Shown: in pieces, positions 4,840 to 7,881 of the stretch | Layout: each line of letters opens with the position of its first letter | How positions within the stretch are numbered: position 1 is the stretch's first letter | From: an uncultured Atopobiaceae bacterium | GTDB taxonomy: Bacteria; Actinomycetota; Coriobacteriia; Coriobacteriales; Atopobiaceae | Direction of reading: 5' to 3' | Length of the DNA stretch: 7,881 bases | Assembly: GCA_900770865.1 (NCBI GenBank) | Contig: CAAGLU010000307.1 | Coordinates: 1-7,881, forward strand | Notes under the pieces: generated by a model | The model's input: only the letters and a program-made list of their open reading frames with translations | Databases searched by the model: none | What the model was told of the DNA's origin: nothing | Position numbers and translations under genes: made by a program

Positions 4840-7465
4840 CTACAAGACCATGACCACGGCAGAGATTCGCGAGGACTTCCTCAAGTTCTTCGAGGGCAAG
4901 GGCTGCAAGCTCTACCCGTCCTCCTCGCTCGTGCCGGATGATCCGTCGCTGCTTCTTGCCAACGCCGGCATGAACCAGTTCAAGGAGTACTACCAGGGCA
5001 CCAAGACCATGAAGGAGATTGGCGCCTGCTCCTGCCAGAAGTGCCTGCGCACCAACGACATCGACAACATTGGCGACGCGCGCCACCTCTCGTTCTTCGA
5101 GATGCTCGGCAACTTCTCGTTTGGCGGCTACACCAAGGCCAACGCCATCGAGTGGGCCTACGAGTTCATCACGTCGCCCGAGCACCTGGGCCTGCCCAAG
5201 GACCGCCTCTACATGACCGTCTTCAAGGACGACGAGGAGGCCATCGAGCTCTGGCACAAGCAGGGCGTCCCCTACGACCACATCTCGCGCCTGGGCGAGG
5301 AGGACAACTTCTGGGCCGCCGGCCCCACCGGCCCCTGCGGCCCCTGCTCCGAGATCTACTTTGACCAGGGTCCCGAGTTTGAGGGCGAGAAGCCCGGCGA
5401 CGACGGTGACCGCTACCTCGAGTTCTGGAACCTCGTCTTCACGCAGTATGACCGCCAGGAGGACGGCTCCATGCCGGAGCTGCCGCACCGCAACATCGAC
5501 ACGGGCATGGGCCTCGAGCGCATCGCGGCCATCATGCAGCACGAGGGCTCCAACTACGAGGGCGACATCCTGCGCTCCCTCATCGGCGTGGGCGAGGGCC
5601 TCGCGGGCGTGCGCTACCACGAGTCTCCTACCACCGACAAGAGCCTGCGCATCGTGGCCGACCACTCCCGCGCCGTCACGTTCATGATTGGCGACGGCAT
5701 CCTGCCCTCCAACGAGGGCCGCGGCTACGTGCTGCGCCGCCTGCTCCGTCGCGCCGTCTACCACGGCCGCCTCATGGGCATCAAGGGCCAGTTCCTCACC
5801 ACCTACGCACACGAGGTCACGCGCCTTCTCGGTGATACCTACCCCGAGCTCGTTGAGCAGCAGGCGCTGATTGACGGCATCATCAACGCCGAGGAGGAGC
5901 GCTTTGGCGCAACCCTCGACAACGGCGAGGAGCAGCTCAAGGCCGAGCTCTCTCGTCTGGGCGAGGGCGAGCCCCTCTCGGGCGAGGTCGCCTTTACCCT
6001 GCACGACACCTACGGCTTCCCCATCGACCTCACGCGCGAGATCGCTGGCGCGTCCGGCCACTCCGTCGACATGGACGCCTTCGATGCCGCCATGGAGGCC
6101 CAGCGCGAGCGTGCCCGCGCTACGGCCAACCGCGATGCCTGGGGCAAGGCAAACAACGTCTGGGTTGCCCTCTCCGATAGCCTTCCCGCGACCGAGTTCG
6201 ATGGCTACGATCACGACGAGCTCTCCGGCTGCGAGGTTGTGGCCATCGTGCGTGACGGCGAGTCTGTCCAGGAGGCGGCGACGGGCGACCAGGTTGAGCT
6301 CGTGCTCGACCGCACACCGTTCTACGGCGAGATGGGCGGCCAGGTGGGCGACACCGGCATCGTGGGTCCTGCGCGCGTCACCAACACGCTGCACCACGAG
6401 GGCGGCCTTGTGGGCCACGTGGCCGAGGTCACCGATGGCGCCGTCTCTGTGGGCGATCGCGTGACCGCTGTGGTCGACCACGGCCGCCGCGAGCTCATCC
6501 GTCGCAACCACACCGCGACGCACCTGCTCGACGCCGCCCTCAAGAAGGTCCTTGGTGACCACGTGAGCCAGGCCGGCTCGCTTGTGGCCCCCGACCGTCT
6601 GCGCTTTGACTTCACGCACTTCGAGGCCATGACAACTGACGAGCTCGAGCGCGTCGAGGGTATGGTCAACGCCGAGATCTTCGCGGCCGAGCCCATCGTG
6701 ACCGAGGTCATGGGCATCGACGAGGCCAAGGCTTCGGGTGCCGTGGCGCTCTTTGGCGAGAAGTACGGCGAGCGCGTGCGCGTGGTCTCCACGGGCAGCT
6801 CTGACAAGCCTTTCTCGCGCGAGCTCTGCGGCGGCACTCACGCCCGCAACACCGCGGACCTTGGCATCTTCAAGATCGTCTCCGAGAGCTCCGTTGGCTC
6901 CAACGCCCGACGCATCGAGGCCGTGACCTCGATGGGCGCCATCGAGTACGTGGACGAGAGACTCGCCCTTATGGACCAGGCGGCGGCAACGCTTAAGTGC
7001 CGTCCCGCCGACCTCCCCGAGCGCGTCTCCCAGATGCGCGACGAGCTTCGCGAGGCCAAGCGCAACATTGGCGTGGCCAAGGGCTCTGCCTCGGGCGACG
7101 TTGTGGCCGCCGCGCTGCGCAACGCCAAGGACCTTGGTGCCTACCGCTGCGTCTTCACCAAGCTCGACGGCATCTCCGGCAAGGACCTGCGCTCCGTCTG
7201 GGATTCCATCCGCGATGGCGCCAAGGGCGAGCCAATTGCCTGCGTTGTGGCCTCCACCATGCCCGACGGCAAGGTGGCGCTTCTCGCCGCCGGCACCGAG
7301 TCTGCGGTTGCTGCGGGCTTCTCGGCGGGCAACATCATCAAGCAGATTGCCGGCTTTGTGGGCGGCCGTGGCGGCGGCAGGCCCAACATGGCGCAGGCCG
7401 GCGGCTCTGACGCCTCTGGTGTCGCCGCTGCCCTGGACGCGGCCAAGGCTGCCCTGGGGGCATAG
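4826..7465 (+). CDS. alaS: Alanyl-tRNA synthetase, 879 aa
   Basis: This enzyme charges tRNA-Ala with alanine in the cytoplasm and removes mischarged Ser or Gly. The ATG at 4826 has AGGAG (4817-4821) four bases upstream. Residue 9 (MTTAEIR) is where many homologues begin, but it lacks a ribosome binding site. The class II catalytic domain shows ANAGMNQFKEYYQG (motif 1 area), KCLRTNDIDNIG, then RHLSFFEMLGNFSFGGY (86-102), and GMGLERIA (motif 3). The editing domain has HTATH (H562, H566) and CGGTH (C668, H672), the zinc-binding set, at almost the same numbers as in E. coli. The C-terminal domain ends with GGGRPNMAQAGG (849-860). Length is normal and nothing is broken. One residue seems missing before ARH compared with common versions (GDARH against GYTARH). 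The gene overlaps the AI-2E gene by 14 bases, and ruvX begins at the next base after its stop. Confidence 0.98.
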   Translation: MSASDYKTMTTAEIREDFLKFFEGKGCKLYPSSSLVPDDPSLLLANAGMNQFKEYYQGTKTMKEIGACSCQKCLRTNDIDNIGDARHLSFFEMLGNFSFGGYTKANAIEWAYEFITSPEHLGLPKDRLYMTVFKDDEEAIELWHKQGVPYDHISRLGEEDNFWAAGPTGPCGPCSEIYFDQGPEFEGEKPGDDGDRYLEFWNLVFTQYDRQEDGSMPELPHRNIDTGMGLERIAAIMQHEGSNYEGDILRSLIGVGEGLAGVRYHESPTTDKSLRIVADHSRAVTFMIGDGILPSNEGRGYVLRRLLRRAVYHGRLMGIKGQFLTTYAHEVTRLLGDTYPELVEQQALIDGIINAEEERFGATLDNGEEQLKAELSRLGEGEPLSGEVAFTLHDTYGFPIDLTREIAGASGHSVDMDAFDAAMEAQRERARATANRDAWGKANNVWVALSDSLPATEFDGYDHDELSGCEVVAIVRDGESVQEAATGDQVELVLDRTPFYGEMGGQVGDTGIVGPARVTNTLHHEGGLVGHVAEVTDGAVSVGDRVTAVVDHGRRELIRRNHTATHLLDAALKKVLGDHVSQAGSLVAPDRLRFDFTHFEAMTTDELERVEGMVNAEIFAAEPIVTEVMGIDEAKASGAVALFGEKYGERVRVVSTGSSDKPFSRELCGGTHARNTADLGIFKIVSESSVGSNARRIEAVTSMGAIEYVDERLALMDQAAATLKCRPADLPERVSQMRDELREAKRNIGVAKGSASGDVVAAALRNAKDLGAYRCVFTKLDGISGKDLRSVWDSIRDGAKGEPIACVVASTMPDGKVALLAAGTESAVAAGFSAGNIIKQIAGFVGGRGGGRPNMAQAGGSDASGVAAALDAAKAALGA

Positions 7466-7879
7466 GTGCGGGCCCTGGCGCTCGATATTGGCGAGACACG
7501 CGTCGGCGTGGCGGTGAGCGACCCACAGGGCCGCATCGCCACGCCGGTGTGCGTACTTCCGGCGGCCGAGGTCTTCTCGGTCGCGCGTAGCTTCCGCAGG
7601 GTGCTCGAGGACTGGGAGCCCGAGGTACTTGTCTGCGGACGCCCGCTTACCATGGCGGGGGAGGAGGGGCCCCAGGCCGCGCGTGTCCGCGCGGTGGCAG
7701 AGCACATCTCTGCAGCCACAGGCCTGCCCCTCGAGTTTGAGGATGAGAGGCTCTCTTCAGCGGAGGCCAAGCGCATTTTGCGCGAGCAGGGACTCTCCGA
7801 GAAGTCTATGCGCGGCAAGGTAGACATGGTCGCCGCGTCGCTCTTCCTGCAGGCTTGGCTTGATGCTCGGCAGGCGTGA
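7466..7879 (+). CDS. ruvX: YqgF/RuvX family nuclease (putative Holliday junction resolvase), 137 aa
   Basis: The GTG at 7466 follows the alaS stop with no gap; GGGGG (7456-7460) lies five bases upstream and serves as ribosome binding site within the alaS end. The RNase H-like fold is evident from ALDIGETRVGVAVSD (3-17), VCGRPLTMAGEEGPQA, FEDERLSS and KVDMVAASLFLQ. The three acidic catalytic positions are present: D7, E94 and D120. Length is normal for the family. Members are described as Holliday junction resolvase-like proteins, and the E. coli protein takes part in the 5' end processing of 16S rRNA. Which role applies here cannot be read. The alaS-ruvX pairing is widespread; in many Gram-positive bacteria mltG follows, but the window stops two bases after this gene. 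Confidence 0.95.
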   Translation: MRALALDIGETRVGVAVSDPQGRIATPVCVLPAAEVFSVARSFRRVLEDWEPEVLVCGRPLTMAGEEGPQAARVRAVAEHISAATGLPLEFEDERLSSAEAKRILREQGLSEKSMRGKVDMVAASLFLQAWLDARQA

Positions 7880-7881
7880 CC

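Noticed and set aside
4679..7705. Very long open frame on the minus strand opposite alaS (about 1008 codons)
   Set aside because: It mirrors the real genes and arises from strong G/C preference at third codon positions. Its translation is a low-complexity Val/Ala/Gly/Leu/His mixture with no recognisable domain, and alaS on the plus strand is certain.

Overview
This window reads as a chromosomal stretch of a GC-rich actinobacterium. The most likely group is Coriobacteriia (Olsenella/Atopobium-like). That is an inference from base composition, codon use, the style of the alanyl-tRNA synthetase, and a SigB/SigF-type sigma factor with an RsbW-like partner in a non-Bacillus background. All six genes lie on the plus strand, and five are complete.

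Region 1 (1-935) is the 3' part of an ABC exporter: the end of the last membrane helix and a complete ATPase domain. Region 2 (936-1361) is a 426-base non-coding gap. It holds two tandem 77-base palindromic repeat units (991-1067 and 1071-1147), a likely promoter and an interrupted hairpin just before the next ribosome binding site. Region 3 (1362-3295) is a tightly coupled three-gene unit: a membrane-anchored DUF948-like protein, a degenerate RsbW-like anti-sigma factor and a SigB/SigF-type alternative sigma factor. Both gene junctions are 8-base overlaps with the same ATGCCTAG sequence. The unit ends at a strong intrinsic terminator (3305-3337).

Region 4 (3401-7879) starts at an extended -10 promoter and carries an AI-2E-family membrane protein, alaS and ruvX (yqgF). 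The genes overlap or abut, so they probably form one operon. The same order is known in Bacillus subtilis (yrrI-alaS-yrzL-yrrK), but here nothing lies between alaS and ruvX. An AT-rich island (about 4681-4760) inside the end of the AI-2E gene sits just upstream of alaS and may hold a second control point.

Most of the window is ordinary housekeeping sequence. The parts that deserve a second look are the paired palindromic units and the sigma module. The anti-sigma protein in that module has lost the hallmark N-box asparagine, and no anti-anti-sigma gene is visible. I found no CRISPR array, insertion sequence, tRNA, rRNA or clear defence system.
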